64,000 bases of DNA from Chrysaora quinquecirrha (GCA_014526335.1 JACTAT010000038.1:62001-126000); one strand, 5' to 3'; shown: positions 10,251-23,123, counted from the stretch's first letter. A program made the numbers and translations. Notes: generated by a model from the letters alone, not told the origin.

Positions 10251-13200
10251 TTAATTTACAATTACAGAAGGTTCTTTTCCTTTTAGCTTGGGAAGTTGTA
10301 ACTCCGCCTTTGAAGAGTTTCTTTCTGGCGAATAATGACTTTTTGATACGAGAGCTTCAAGCTTTGGTGACTTTGGAAAACGCATTGTTAACTTGATTTT
10401 CTCAGTCAGAGCTCTGTAAAGAAATTAATTCACATCAGAGTAAATATACTAGGTTTTAACCAATCATGTTTCATTTCATGAATTGACTTAATCTTCTTCA
10501 TTTCTTTATATTTCAAATAAAATAGATTTTTCCACTAGTGGCATACCTGGACTGCATGATCAGAGAGCCAACGACGTTTCCACTGAGCTATAGAGCTCAA
10601 TGAAATCGCCGAGTAACTCTCTGAGCCATACAGCCCAAGGCTCTCCTACCGTTTGACTTTTTGTGTTTCTGCTATGTTGAGCCTTCTTCAGCACCATACA
10701 TATTTGTATCATTGTCATGAATGGCGAGCACTAGGATAGATTTTTCCACAAGTGGCATACAAGAATAGATGGGTTTCGAACCTGGACTGCATGATCAGAG
10801 CAGATCATAAACTGAGAAAAAGGGGGCACAATGTACCCCTCCCTTGATTGATTAAGGACAATTCACTCCGCTCTGGTGAAATAGGGGTTAATATTGTATA
10901 GGTTCCAGTACTATATACAGAAAAGAGTGCTGCTCCCTCTAAAACTAGCTGCTCAAAACTTTTAAAATCATGTGATACAAAATTGAATGAATTCAAAAGA
11001 ATATGCTTACTGGACTTTTTTCTGCATTGAATAAATGAATTGCGCATCTTCATTTTTGGAAATCGGAGGTATCGTCATCTTGAGTGCCTGAAATAATAAT
11101 CAGCACGATGTTCGGCAAACATAGAAATCAACGAGTGGGACAACGCAACAACGCACAATCGTGGAAAAAATTGTTAAGACAATTCTGAAAAAATACAGTA
11201 TGTTCAGATTCCTAATTGCCCCACTTATCACCCGTCCCCCTTGTTCAATGTTAGATAATTTATTTCATTCACATCAGAAGTAACCAATCCATTACGCTTA
11301 TGCAGGTGACACTGTGTTATGAAATCCGTGCAAAAAGTGATTAACATTGTATGGGCCAAACAGGGGTGCAAACACATAGAACCAAAATCAATACGACTGA
11401 GGATTTGTCTCAACATATTTTGTCCATGATTGTAGCCTTAAAAACAATTTTGCCATAGGACCACACTTACTTGACAACACGTGCAGAAAATTACAGCGAG
11501 GATTGTTTAAATCATTGGTAAAGCAAGATCTTTTTTTCACTTTGGAGTTTTGGAATCTGTCTAAATTAAAACCAAAAGGCTTGTTTTGCGTAAACGGAAT
11601 GGTCCTTTTTCTCACTTGGACTCTTCAATTAATGAGGGTCGTTTACGGGTTCCAGGGAACATGGGAACATGACGTGGACAAAATTAAAAGGGAACAAGAG
11701 AACATCGGGAAACAGGAAACAGGGATCAGGTAAAATCCTCCATATATCACTCCGCTAGAATATCAATCTGAAAAATGATTTTACAACACTCCAGGGAACT
11801 AGGGGATTTTCTCAAGGAAACAGGGGAACATGTGTTCCCTTTAAACGACCCTAATTATTGGTGTTTAAAACACAATTCCAACTCAGCGTTACTTTCTGAC
11901 TGGTGCTTTTCGATCCGCATCTGGGTATAAATTCCGTCTTTTCCAATTGAAGAGAATCCATCAAAAGAAGAAAAATCATCTAGGCGGAGAACGAAGCAAA
12001 GATTTCTTATAAAATTTGTGCAAAGAATGACGTATCACTTGGGTTATAGAAAACTTCGAAATTACGAGGATAGCGGAAACATTATTGGACATTCTAAAAA
12101 GCTTTTTTCGTCTGACATTCTTCAGAGAATAAACTTCAGAAACAGTCTAAAAAATTGACTAAAGCAGAATTTTTACAGAGATGTGGAACGAAATGCACCA
12201 ATCAGAAACGTGGAGCTGAACTGGTATTGTGTTTGGAACACCAATCAACTTGCGGGATACTACGGGACAGGCCGGTTCTGTGTAGACAGACAGAATTCTT
12301 TTTCTTCACGCAATTTGTTTCACGAGTGCTAACACTATAAAAGCTCTTCACTGAGCTTGTATATGGGATGTCTATCCAGGAAATAAAGGAAAAACAAACC
12401 TCCTAGACAAAGTTAGCGTGAGATATTTTACGAACATCTAAGAAATACCAATAATTCAATAAATGTACCTTTAATTTCGCACCAACATTGAATCGAACTG
12501 CCCTTTGCCCTGATGTGAATGATACAATAATATTATCCTGCAAAGAAAAAGAGCAAGTTATTATTCACGTCAAAATATTTTATCATGCCCTAACTCCCGT
12601 AAAGAACGAGAAGAAATTCTTACATTTAAGTTGACACCCGATCCTTCTTACAACAGAAACTTAATTTTTCAGAAGGAATGAGTTACTTATAAGCCAATGC
12701 TTCTACAAAACGAGTGTAATGTATGGCGTGTAATGGGTGATGCTACTCCACATCACTTATACAGTAGATTTAGCAATGCGATTTTGGATGCCCGTTTCGA
12801 GCATAGTTGACAAGACTATCATCCAATCAGGAAAAATATATCTTTGTTATTTTTCTGTCCTTTTAGATATGCCTTTGCATTGCAATAAAGATGCCTTCAG
12901 GTAATGACGCGCCATTCATTAATCGAAAGAGAAAATCCATCTTTCAAGGCCCAGGAAGACGAACTAGTGCTGCTTTCTCCGGTTGAAGACTTATGCGAAA
13001 ATTACACTTTTGGGGTCATTCTATGTTTTTCAGTACATGTAATTTAATATTTTCTGGCATATTTAACATTTATTTTAAATATGAGATAATATGAGAAAAT
13101 ATATAAAAATATAGAAGATGGGGAATATAAATTAAAATGGATACAAATTTTTCAAGACATCCGGACGTACACGCATCTTTACATGTTAAAGTGATTCATA

Positions 13201-16200
13201 AGAAAGAAGTGCTTAGCTACACATTTGTATTGCCGTTCAGCAATCCAACTCAATATTTAAATTACAAACGATTTGTCTAGCGAGTCTGCAACTGAAAACA
13301 TAAGAAAGTTCGTTCTAGATTTTCTAACAAGAAAGTTGATCAGCGCGGAATGTAACAATAGATTTTCAGACAGTAACCTGTTATCACCCAAGTAGTCACT
13401 CTTCCTCTCAAATCAACTAAGAAACCCGAGTGCGAAGGAAGATCACTTTCCGAGAGGAATAGTGACCAATGGGTAATTTCCACTTCACTTTTACGCCCTG
13501 GCGAACTGACCCTACACATGCGTTTTGGACATATGCATGTAGGCCTGTGTGAATAACACATAAACCTACCCTGGGTACCAGAGCCTCAAGATTGGAACTG
13601 CAGAACAAAATAAAAAAAAAATAATAAGTTGAGCAAAATACGTATTTTGCTCAACTTATTATTTTTTTTTATTTTGTTCTGCGGTTCCAATCTTGAGGCT
13701 CTGGTACCCAGGGTAACATAAACCTAAATAGGAGTGACCTTTGTAAAAGTGAAGTGGAAAGAAAACGTCGCCGAGGGAGGAGAGGTGGGTCGCTTTGAAA
13801 TGTCTCACAGCTTGTTGCGTAGAAAAGGGGCAGAAAACACCAGACCTTGGATTTTATTATCTTGCTAAAGCCTCAAGGGGCACACACGAGACTAGCAATA
13901 CCTCAGGGGAGTAAGAGACGTTTGCATGCGTTATTTTGAGATTTTAGAGCGTCCTCTTGGGTGAGAATACATATAATTTTTTGTGCTGCTGAAACATTGA
14001 ACTGAAATGATACAATATATGATTTTTGAAACTAGAAAATTGTTCATGTTTTTGGCAACTTTTATTTAGTACGATACCACGATGCATGAGGCAACAAAAA
14101 AGTTCCAGGATGTAACTAGCTACTGAATTGGGATTGTTGAGAGCAGAATCATGGTGGCCAATGCAGAATTTCCCACAGAAAACTGTTCAAGTCACTACTT
14201 GGAGAGAGTGATTTTTTTCAAAGATAACTGATTGCTATGGCTGACTATAATCCAATTCAATTCTAATCTTACCTGTTCCATAACCCGGCAAGACAATTCT
14301 TTGTTCAATGAGAGGCAGATTGGTTGAAATGGAGGTGTGTGCACGTGGCCTTTGATAAAATACCATTGCCATTTCTTTTTGTAATTACCCATTTTGTCCA
14401 TTTGAATGCCATAGTAAGGTGTTAAAAGCAGCCTAAAATCACAAGAAGCTGCATGTACTTTACTGGGACTTTACTCTATTAGTCCATTGTATATACGCTC
14501 TGCAAGTGCAATGTGTGAAGGAAAGGAAATTATTCCCAGAATCCATTCCAAAGAACACCCTTTAAAAAACTCAAGAGAGCGTGGAATCGTGTTTCAGTGC
14601 GTTAATAAAAATGATATGACAGTTTACAGAGGCATTTCAAGTATTAATAGTGGCGTAACAATCACCACTGGCGTCCGGCGGCAGAAATGCCTGCTGTTTC
14701 CCCTTTAAGGAGGTTCTTTCCTTTTTTACGTTTTAGGGAGCTCGTTGCCTATGGTTTGTTTATGTGCATGAAGTTATGTTCTGTGTGTAATTCTTCTTTT
14801 CTTTGCGACACTATTTAAAAGGCCCAACGAAATAGATATTGAAAATGCAACTAGAATAATACAATAAACACCACAACAACCGCCCAACTGCATCGTTCAG
14901 CAGTTTCATTCAATGATTACTTTCATCTAAACTATTTTTACTCCCAATTCTGCCCACTTGCCTTGGAGTTTCGGGTAACTGCCCATTTCCCACCCCCTTA
15001 GCTACGCCATTGATAAGTTAATCAACTTAATGCAAGTCGTAGCGTACGTGTAAAATCTTAAAAGAAATTGAAGAGGTAGATATGAGTGAGTGAAAAGAAA
15101 ATCCTTATTAACTTTGAAGGATCACAGCATGTTAGCGAGACTTGCATTTAATATTTTGAGATTCGAGCAGTAAGGTTTAGTGTGACAAAAGGTAGGTTAT
15201 TTTGAAGGGAGCAGTTATATATGACAAGTGTGCAAGCTGTGCGACAAATGGTAATTGTGAAGGAGAGAATACAAACCGTAACGATCCATCTTTAAAATAA
15301 CAACTAGCATTGCCATTGGGTTCAAATATTGAAAGAATGCCGGTGTCATCTGTATCATAATCACTGGAATCCTTAGAAACATGAAAGGCAAAAGTTAAAA
15401 CTAAAACTAAAAAAACCAGCAGAAGCAAACTGATCAAAGAGAAACACGTGCATTTATCTATCAAAGAAAACCTTTAAGAAACAAAGTGCTAGAAACTTTA
15501 TAAAAATTGTACAAAATGAAGTATTCAATATCTTACTCTATCACAGCTAAATCGTTAAGAACTACCACCCACCTTTTGTAAAATGTACGTGTATTTTCCT
15601 TTTTCTTTTGCAACAATCATGACCGCTACATTTCCACTTGGGTAACTTGCAAAATTGTCAAGGACAAAATAGTTGCATCTACTTAATGCCAGTGATTTCT
15701 GTGGGGTTGAGCAGGCGTACCAATAATCGAATGCATTGAATGCACGTTTACTCAATAAAAGTAAGGTAGTACTAGTTCTCAGCTCTTGAAGCAGCTAAGA
15801 TAACTCACTAGAAATTCGGGTAGTTGCCTAGAAGAGCAACACAATCTTGTAGCTACCAAGATGAGTAGTTCGTGTAATGCCATAACTGTAAATAGAGTGA
15901 CATAAATATGGAGTTATGTATATACTTTGTAATAACTGAGTCTCTCATGTTTTGTGTGTACCTGCCCCGCTTCACGGATTTCAACAGTCATCTAATAACC
16001 TCAATTACATATACTTCATGCCTGGCAAATTAAAGATTTTTCGACAAGTGGCATACGACAGTTGATAGGATTTGAATACACAGGGACGCCTGCACATATG
16101 GAGGGCAAGGGGGGCAAAGGTTTGAAGAAGGGCAACTGAGGGGGTTTGGGGGCGTAAACGTGCCTACGTAAACGTGCCTACGTAAAGTTACCACGCCCTT

Positions 16201-19200
16201 CAGAAGCCTGGAAAACGTGGGAAACGCCCTTTAAAAGTTTTCATTGGCAACAAAACTGTTTAAGATTTACTCGATTTTGCAATTCTTATGCATTTAAAGT
16301 CTAAAAGTTTAGTAATAAGTAGTGGTTTCCGAAAAATGATTTTCTCTGTTCATTATTTTTTGAAAAATTATTGGGGACAAGTTTGACATTCAAGTTTGAC
16401 ATATTTCTCTCGACCCAGAAAGAAATAATGAAATCAGTATATTATGGTCCTTTCTTGCCTTTCTTCTATTCTACAATTCTACAATATTTATCAGACAATT
16501 TTAAAGCTATTTTAAAAATAGTTGTTGTCGCTGAGGGCACATCTTGCCCCTCCTTGCCTCCCTAAGGGCAGGAGGGGCGGTCCCACCGCAGGCGTCCTTG
16601 CGGATACAAGACTGCACGATCAGATAGCCCACGACGATTCCACTCTCAGCTAAAGATCCCAGTAAATTCGTCGAGTCTCAATGAGATATGTATCTCGTAT
16701 ATTACTATAATAGAAGAAGCCAAGATACCCTTCAAGATGCATTGATGCAATGAATTGAAAATAAAGGTAAAAGGATACAAACAGCAGCCAGTTCCATCTG
16801 GATAGATCACCAAAAATTTATTCCCATTGTCATAGTATCTCACATATAGCTCATTTTTATTCTAAAAATAAATTGAAATACACGTCAAACACATCAAAAT
16901 GCGCATAGATGTATTACTTTTTATTTCTGACCAATCTTATAGGTGAAACTGCTGGGGGGTTGGAAAAGATGTGGGTTGGAAGAGCATTCATTATTAAGCA
17001 GATAAATAAAATAAAATAAATACCAAGAAAGTCACTAAAATATCGACACAAATATCAATGCAATTCTTAATAAGCAGGATTTGGTCTTTGTGGGAGCGGG
17101 GGCTAGAAATGTTTTGGTAACTAAGCACCTAAGAGAACTGATTGTTTTCATTTATTTATGTGCAATAAATTGACTTGACACAATGTATGCCTTACGCTCT
17201 CACCAAATCAAATTGCAAGCATGTGCGAAGAGTATAACGATAGCTACTCTACCTGCAGTAAAGTGCTGTTAACTTCAATTGAAAAGTCATCTTCTTCTTT
17301 TATGATCGGTTCCTTTATAGGTGTCTGGGGTCGAAGTGTCCAGCCTTCTTCCATACATTTTGAAGATGATAACGCGTATTGTACAGTTTTCACTTGTCTG
17401 TTGACTGCAAACAAGAAATTTATGACAAACCTATTAAGTATTTATTTCATGTTAAATGAGAACTGTCTACGGAAGATGTAACGTTCTATTGACGATGCAA
17501 AACGATTATAAAGAAAGCTGACTTACAGGAGAAGAAGTTGGCCTGTGCTGTGACAGCTTTTTGCCTTTCAATTTCCTTCTCTCTCATCCTAATAACATTA
17601 ATTAAAAACTGAATTAATATCATGAAATAATGCAAATAGACACTAATAAAAAAAGCATACATCTTCAATACCATGTTGGTGTAGAATGGGTGGTTTTATC
17701 CGGGAGGGAGGGTTATCTGTGGGTAGGAAAAAGAGCAAGAAGAGAAAACAGGAGAAAGTTATTGAAAAGTAAAAACTTTTCTCTTCTCATTAGTAAAACA
17801 TTAGCCATAATACAAAGATGTTACTCAATGTAGGAGCTCGTCTCTGGAACAATCTTCCCTCAAAGTTGAAATCTATACCGAATGCTAAAACATTTAGTGT
17901 TAAATTTAAGCAAACTATTATAAATAATTACTGATAAAACTCCAATGAATGCTTGTTTTGGTTCAATTAGCTTTGCTGTGTTACTTTGCTGTGTTGTATT
18001 GTTAATTGTATTACATTAGCTTTTGCCTTGTAGCTTTGTAGTTGTTTTAACATTATTAACTTTTCTTTCTTATCTTTTTAAGTTAACGGCCCGGGCTAGA
18101 TAAGCTCTGCTTCTCTTGGGTCATGTAGGATACAACTTTTTTTTCGTAGTTTAATAAATTGATGTACTTTATGTTTTTGTATTCTACAAAGAAAATAATT
18201 GAAAGTAATTGAATTTCGTGCTAATGATACACTACAGCAAACTGAAAACTTCATCCACTGAGGGGTGTAAGAGAAAGTTGACTGCGTCAAAGAAGAACGC
18301 CATTGTAATGGTGCACAGAAGAATAAAGCTAAACGGTCAGTTGGTACGGATGAAAGAAAGCAGTATGATTTCATATTCGAAATGAAAGCCATAGATTTTT
18401 TATCAGGGAATCTCTCATGCTGGTATTGGTCTTCGACTGGTTTCAAGGTGGAATAGTCAAAGACAGCAAATTAATGGCGCTGCATCAAATCAAAGCACAA
18501 TCAAACTGAGGCGGGCTAGCGAAAAAAGAAGCAAGACAAGCAGCATTTGGCGCCAAATACTATGAAATGGCAATCCATTTTGCTTGAAGGGCTTATTACA
18601 ACTGGTAAAGAGAAAAGACAAACCAGGTTTTTACGATAAATGGAGCCGTTTTGGACCGTCAAAGCAATTCAGTGTAGCCCAGGTACCATTGCTATTTGTA
18701 GGAGATCCAAAAACAACTTATGAGATTGATATTCCAAGTAAAGAAAAGCGAAATCATAGAGCATGGGTCTTGACAGTGTACAGCGTACAGTATACACTTC
18801 AGTTAGGTGAAGGTGAAGATGAAATGGTGTGTTAGCGCAAGTCGCTAGGATCTCAGTAGTAGGTAAACTAATAGACACCTCGATCCTGGCCGTGACGCCA
18901 CCGTGGCTGGGCTCGAACCCTGACCAAACTGAGCTTCTGACACCAAAAGTCAGCTGGATTACACCACGACGCCACAGCAACCAGATTCATCTGTTGTCAC
19001 CCAATGTAACTAATGATATTCTTCCACGTTATTGATAGTAGCCTTACGTATTACTTCAAGATAGCCAAGCCAAGCCACAGTTTTTGGCACCCTCCACGTT
19101 ACTGGTGATAGCTCTCCACACCCTCCATATCACTTCAAAAATCCCATAACCTTACTGAAGATATCTCTCCTCATTTCTGAAAACCCTCCACATTACTGTA

Positions 19201-22200
19201 CAACCTCTACTATACTACACCGAAATTTCCTGGGGTGACTGCTTTATGAAAAAGCTTCAAATGCTTGACAAACAATGTTTCATCGCGTTGCCAGGGTCGT
19301 AGGCATAAATAAGCAGATTTCATTGCACGATATTTTCAAAAATTTCAAAAACACTTTACGCTTTTCGCTTGACACCAGCAAAAAATGTTTGACGAGCGTT
19401 GTTTTGCGACATGGCCAAACGGTTAACACTTTGCTTGAGAAGCAAATTCACATGTTTGATCGTTTGTTCAAGGCCTAACACCATGTTGTTTCCAACAGTT
19501 AAGATATGTGAGCTTTTCACGACTAAGCTGTGTTCCTTCTTACAGGTGATTTACAAGATCATCCAGGTACGAATGATTTCCATGATATCTTTGAGCACAT
19601 CCTAAGTGCAACCGTGTTGATCGACTGAAAATCATTCATGAGCATGCGACTGTTGCTTTCTGTAAAGCTACAAACCCGCAATTTTAGTCTTGCCAGTGCA
19701 GATTACAGCATTATGCTGTGTGCTGAGAAGTGGTGTCTTCTTCCAAAAGAACCTTCAGTCTTCCTTTAGGTTGACATACACAATCGCATTTGACAAATAC
19801 AATCTTCCTTTAGCATCTGTTAGGCTCAAATACGTCTTGAGGCCAACCAAAATGACGTTCAGCACTGAAAAATGTTTTTGTTGCATATGCACCATCTAGT
19901 ATCATTGTCGTCGAGGAAAAAAGCAGATTGAGGTTTTCATCCAATCTTTGGTCGGCTTTTCGTTATCTGGTTCAGCTGAAGCCGAGGTTCAGCTAAATAT
20001 TTTCACTCAGATTAGCGGTTGCCACAATAGATTACCAAAAGAGGGCGAATGTAGCTCATGTATTGGGCATCTATAAAGGATATCCGAACACTCAGCATGG
20101 CTGGAAAATTTAGCTACCAGCGTGGCTTGCTTCAATCAGGGTAAACATTACTGAAAGAATTTCTGCAAAGGAAAAGGTATCTCGAGTTTCATTCACTTCT
20201 CGAAGAAAACTTAAGGGATTATGCACTACCGTAAAATCCAAAACTTGTCGGTCGAACGAAATCGGGGAAGAGCAACAGCAACTTGGTAAATATATTCGAA
20301 CTTATCAAGGCCGTTTCTGACACTTATTAGCACATATCGTGACAAGTCTCCGTCCCCCATCATCGGGCAATGAGAAATGTGGTTTCTCTCTTATTTATTG
20401 CATAGGTCGGATCGATAGGTGTGAAACATTACTCTTAGATGCCTAATTGCCGTCCCCCCCGCTAATTAATTTTTGAAAATTTTTCCAACCCCCCCGCTCT
20501 TATTAGGACCCCCCCGCTTATTAAATTTTTCAACTTCGCGTAAGTGACGCGTATTGAAAATTCATATCAGAGTATTCAAAATCACAAAATAAATAGATAC
20601 CAGTCTTGCATAGACAAAATAAGATAAAAATTGAGTCTGGGGAAGGAGAAAATCCAACCCCCGCTAATTGGGACCCCCAGCAATTAATTTTCAACAAAAA
20701 TCCAACCACCCGCTAATTGGGACCCCCGGCAATTAGGCACCTAAGAGTAACCGGACCGGCAAGGAAGATCGGTTTTTTGGCGCTCAACTACTAGAATTTG
20801 TGGCGCCACAATTGGGCTTAGTGCAACTTTTGATGTTATTGTCATTCAACCAGATTTCTGGGATGCTGTGATGTGATACTAGATTGCTACAAGGAGTTGA
20901 TAGAACTGAGTGAATGCTTTCTTTAACAAGTCTGTTTTTCCAGTTTTTATCCACCTCAATCACTGAAATGTTATCCCAATTCATCTGGTGTTTTTCCGTC
21001 CAACGATGATTGGCAAGATCACTTTTGTCAATTCGACCATGGGTAGCTTTGATTTATGTTCTTTGAGCCTAGTTCCTGCCTCTCTTTTCGATTGTCCTAG
21101 ATATGATTTAGAACAATCTCTAGATGGTCATTTTGCATACATACCACGTTTGATTTTTCGGATCGTTAACTTTGTCTTTTGGGCTTCGCAGCGACTTTAT
21201 AAGTGTATGATGGGAATAAAAAGCGCACCTTATATTTTGTTTCGACAAAGATCGACAGATTTTTCTACCTGTCCTTTTGACGTAAACGTTTATAGAACAT
21301 TTTAGGCTCCTCTTTGTCAGCCTCAGTATTCTGTCTAGGCTTCAAAATCTTACTCGTGACCTAGCGTATGTCATCATGTTTATACTCATTGGCTTAAGAA
21401 TGCTTGAGATCCGCTTGTGCTCATTTTCTAGATCATCAAGATTGCTCATAATAGTCTTTGCTCTGCTAAACGAAGAAGAGATGACACTATGTTTGACACT
21501 GTCTTAGTGATGCAAGTTTGCATTCAGGTATCGGTCAGTGTGAGTAGGCTTCCTGTACACTGGTACACTTAGACTTTTATTAGAATTTCATTGAATCTCA
21601 GTGTCAAGAAAGGCTAGTTTTCCATCATTCTCTATCTCTGTAGCAAACTTCAATTTTTCATGTAGAGAATCGATGTGCTTATTGAAATAACCATCTTGTA
21701 CCTTTTCATTACCAGGATCAAATCATCTACATATCTCTCCCATACTTGTGGTTTCTCAATGTATGGATCAAGGGCAACAGATTCACCTAGTCATAAGTCA
21801 TCATTTCTTGATCCATTATCATGTTTTGAAAATGAACAGCTTAATCTCATTCTAGAACTCATTAATCTCTGTACTCTTCTTTCTCTTAATTCTTCGCTGC
21901 ATTGATCCTTGATTTCATAATATTGCCAACCCAAAAATTAAAAATAAAGAAAAGCTTACCTTTCTGCAGCTCTATCCTTTGCAGCTTTTCTGGCTGCTTT
22001 TGTTCCATATGGAGCATGTGGTTTGATGTCAATGACTTCATCCTTGACATGTTTCTTCTCATTGTAAGTAATGTACAGTTTAATAAAATCTTCATATTCA
22101 TAACAGCAGTACAACTAGAATAGAAATTCTAGCATTATGATAACTATGAAAAATAGATGCAATCAAAAGTCTAATCACTTAGCATATATGGAGGGTGGTA

Positions 22201-23123
22201 AAGGGTATGTTGGGAAATGTGACTGACCATATTTTTTCATCGGGAAACATGAAAGAGGGTGGCAAAAGATCTTCCTGAAACGTGATTGACCATATTTTCT
22301 AACCGGGAAATGTGAAACGCCGTATTTTTTTGTGTAAAACTTGAATGGCAAACATTTTTGTCCCTGTGATTCGTGATCCTGACCCCTTCCTGTACCAACC
22401 TCAATATGCATTAGAGATTGAGAGCTTTTTTTAATCATAACATACTTGCTTATTAGGTAATTTTTGGATTTCATCTACAGTGGGCAGTGGGAGAACAGAC
22501 TGCCCACAAAACTGACATGGTCCACTGAAAAAGCTTTTGTGCAAACCAGTTCCATTTTTATTATTGCTTTTTGAAAAGTCTTGGTCCGCGTTAGCAGGAA
22601 ATTTATCAAATGATTCTCTGAGATGTTGAAGCATCTGAGGAGGTCCAACTGCTGGAAAATGTAATTCTATTTCATCTTCAGATTCAGTGGAAAAGCTGTC
22701 CTCATCACTGTCAGAAGAATAATATTGTCCACCTTGAATATCAGCAGCAGTTAGTACTGATGGTTGTTTAACAACATCTTGTTTTTGAAGATTTTTGGTA
22801 TTTTCACTGGATTCAACATCAATATTTTTCTGATCTTCTGTATGTTTAGATTTATCTGTTGCCACTCTTTCTTTTTCTTTGCTTGCCTGATTGTTGGTAT
22901 CACTATTGTCATTATCATTAACCCCATGAGTGGGAGATTTTTCTTTTTGATTTTTTGAGGAATCACTACTAATAGCAGCTATGAGTTCAGTAGTTTTGTA
23001 TTTTGATGAAGTTAAATCTTCTAGCCAACTCCATTCAGTTTGGGTTGATGTTGATACTATTTTGATATTATCAGCAGACTTTTGCATTTGCATAGTTGAC
23101 GTTTTTTCTGATTCTGCTGCCAT
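10251..23123 (-). CDS. ERICH6: ERICH6/FAM194-type glutamate-rich protein, 11 exons
   Basis: Exons, high to low coordinate: 23123-22446, 22114-21960, 17588-17527, 17404-17253, 16861-16779, 15678-15573, 15371-15277, 14432-14273, 12537-12469, 11087-11011, 10413-10251. Most junctions are GT-AG with matching phases, and the sum is 1800 bases (599 residues). The N-terminus is Ser/Asp/Glu-rich. Then come CQFCGQSVLPLPT, LYCCYEYEDFI, KPHAPYGTKAARKAAKDRA, KCMEEGWTLRPQTP, RYYDNGNKFLVIYPDGTG, SYPSGNVAVMI, HVHTPPFQPICLSLN and a basic tail. This order of Cys pair, HAPYGTK helix, EEGWTLRP, NG/PDG repeats and HVHxPPFQP is what I recall of the FAM194 domain. Molecular function is not established. The exon 5/6 junction is the least certain (donor GTATCC; acceptor at 15678 or 15680). 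The introns carry SINE, LINE and Penelope debris. Confidence 0.72.
10528..10800 (-). repeat. tRNA-derived SINE, two partial units
   Basis: On the minus strand there is an A-box-like TAGCTCAGTGG and a B-box GGTTCGAAACC, followed by a body ending GTATGCCACTTGTGGAAAAA. The unit start recurs, so two partial units lie head to tail. The element sits in the last ERICH6-like intron. Confidence 0.7.
11634..11855. repeat. Short TIR element rich in GGAAC/ACAGGG
   Basis: The ends GAGGGTCGTTTA and TAAACGACCCT are inverted. The flanks AATTAAT and AATTATT look like a slightly diverged target duplication. The interior has reiterated GGGAACA and AAACAGG words and no ORF. Confidence 0.55.
12541..13556. other. 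ERICH6-like intron, no further feature recognised
   Basis: Intronic AT-rich sequence between exons 8 and 9. Short open frames on the minus strand near 13340-13608 have no recognisable motif. Confidence 0.4.
13567..13715. mobile_element. Near-perfect palindromic MITE, 149 bp, 9-bp target duplication
   Basis: It begins TACCCTGGGTACCAGAGCC and folds back on itself almost base for base, through an A/T stretch to the centre AAAATACGTATTTTGC. The flanking ACATAAACC occurs at 13558-13566 and 13716-13724 as an exact 9-bp target duplication. It resembles the TIR of the inner element at 43542-45691 (TACCCTGGGTGCCAGA), so it may be a miniature foldback relative. Confidence 0.85.
14645..15014. repeat. 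Probable short TIR element (AGTGGCGTA ends)
   Basis: AGTGGCGTAAC at the left and TAGCTACGCCATT at the right are imperfect inverted ends of a non-coding 370-bp segment. No clear target duplication was found. Confidence 0.35.
16040..16690 (-). repeat. tRNA-derived SINE interrupted by a nested TIR element
   Basis: The SINE family of 10528-10800 is seen in two pieces: GATTTTTCGACAAGTGGCA at 16044 and ACTGCACGATCAGATAGCC near 16611. Between them, 16084-16597 begins GGACGCCTGC and ends GCAGGCGTCC, an inverted pair, so a 514-bp element entered the SINE. The interior is non-coding, with GGGGCAAGG-type subterminal repeats. Confidence 0.6.
17805..18115 (+). mobile_element. 5'-truncated LINE: ORF2 C-terminus and 3' tail
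   Basis: From about 17816 the frame reads GARLWNNLPSKLKSIPNA and ends in a stop at about 17932. The WNxLP motif close to the stop is typical of the ORF2 C-terminus in CR1/L2-like LINEs. The tail holds GGCCCGGGCTAGATAAGCTC, a common LINE 3' feature. Upstream sequence is too decayed or truncated to read. It lies in ERICH6-like intron 2. Confidence 0.65.
18822..18975 (-). repeat. tRNA-derived SINE
   Basis: On the minus strand the order is TGTGGCGTCGTGGTGTAATC, then a B-box GGGTTCGAGCCC, then a unique body. Spacing between the A-like and B boxes suits a tRNA-type pol III promoter. This is a different family from the one at 10528. Confidence 0.65.
19265..19500. repeat. Relic repeat with TGTTTGAC words
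   Basis: It contains ATGCTTGACAAACAATG, ATGTTTGACGAGCG and CATGTTTGATCGTTTG, the word set seen at 7170-7840. It looks like a degraded DNA-transposon fragment inside ERICH6-like intron 2. Confidence 0.45.
20240..20428. repeat. Fragment related to the core of the 51.5-58.4 kb element
   Basis: ATATTCGAACTTATCAAGGC and CCCATCATCGGGCAATGAG match, in reverse, the sequence at about 53895-54085 inside the large foldback element. It is therefore a dispersed, partial copy of that core. Confidence 0.6.
20429..20750. repeat. Short TIR element with CCCCCGCTAATT repeats
   Basis: The ends TTACTCTTAGATGCCTAATT and AATTAGGCACCTAAGAGTAA are inverted. Inside, CCCCCGCTAATT/GGGACCCCC words repeat near both ends. 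There is no ORF, and a target duplication is not obvious. Confidence 0.6.
20784..21830 (-). pseudogene. Penelope-like element: RT C-terminus and GIY-YIG endonuclease relic
   Basis: Minus-strand frames read, in order, WERYVDDLILVM (YVDD reverse-transcriptase motif C), HIDSLHEKLKFATEIENDGK then LAFLDTEI (thumb region), SLRSPKDKVNDPKN, SKREAGTRLKEHKSK, and NHRWTEKHQMNWDNISVI followed by VDKNWKNRLVKESIHS. This order and these motifs match the C-terminal half of GIY-YIG-bearing Penelope-like ORFs. In-frame stops and frame changes separate the blocks, so the copy is dead. It lies in intron 2 of the ERICH6-like gene, in the same orientation as that gene. Confidence 0.75.
22446..23123 (-). CDS. ERICH6: ERICH6-like exon 1 (acidic N-terminus)
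   Basis: The first coding exon runs from an ATG (MAAESEKTS) to a canonical donor, GTATGT, after the codons for LPNKQ. It encodes about 226 residues: a low-complexity Ser/Lys/Glu region, an acidic stretch (SSDSDEDSFSTESEDE) and a CxxC pair (GPCQFCGQS) that begins the conserved domain. Reading past the donor gives a stop after three codons, so splicing is required. The next exon restarts in phase 0. Confidence 0.75.

Noticed and set aside
18096..18835. Open frames of 83-116 residues on both strands
   Set aside because: They overlap each other and a LINE 3' tail and SINE, with no conserved motif; they are intronic to the ERICH6-like gene.
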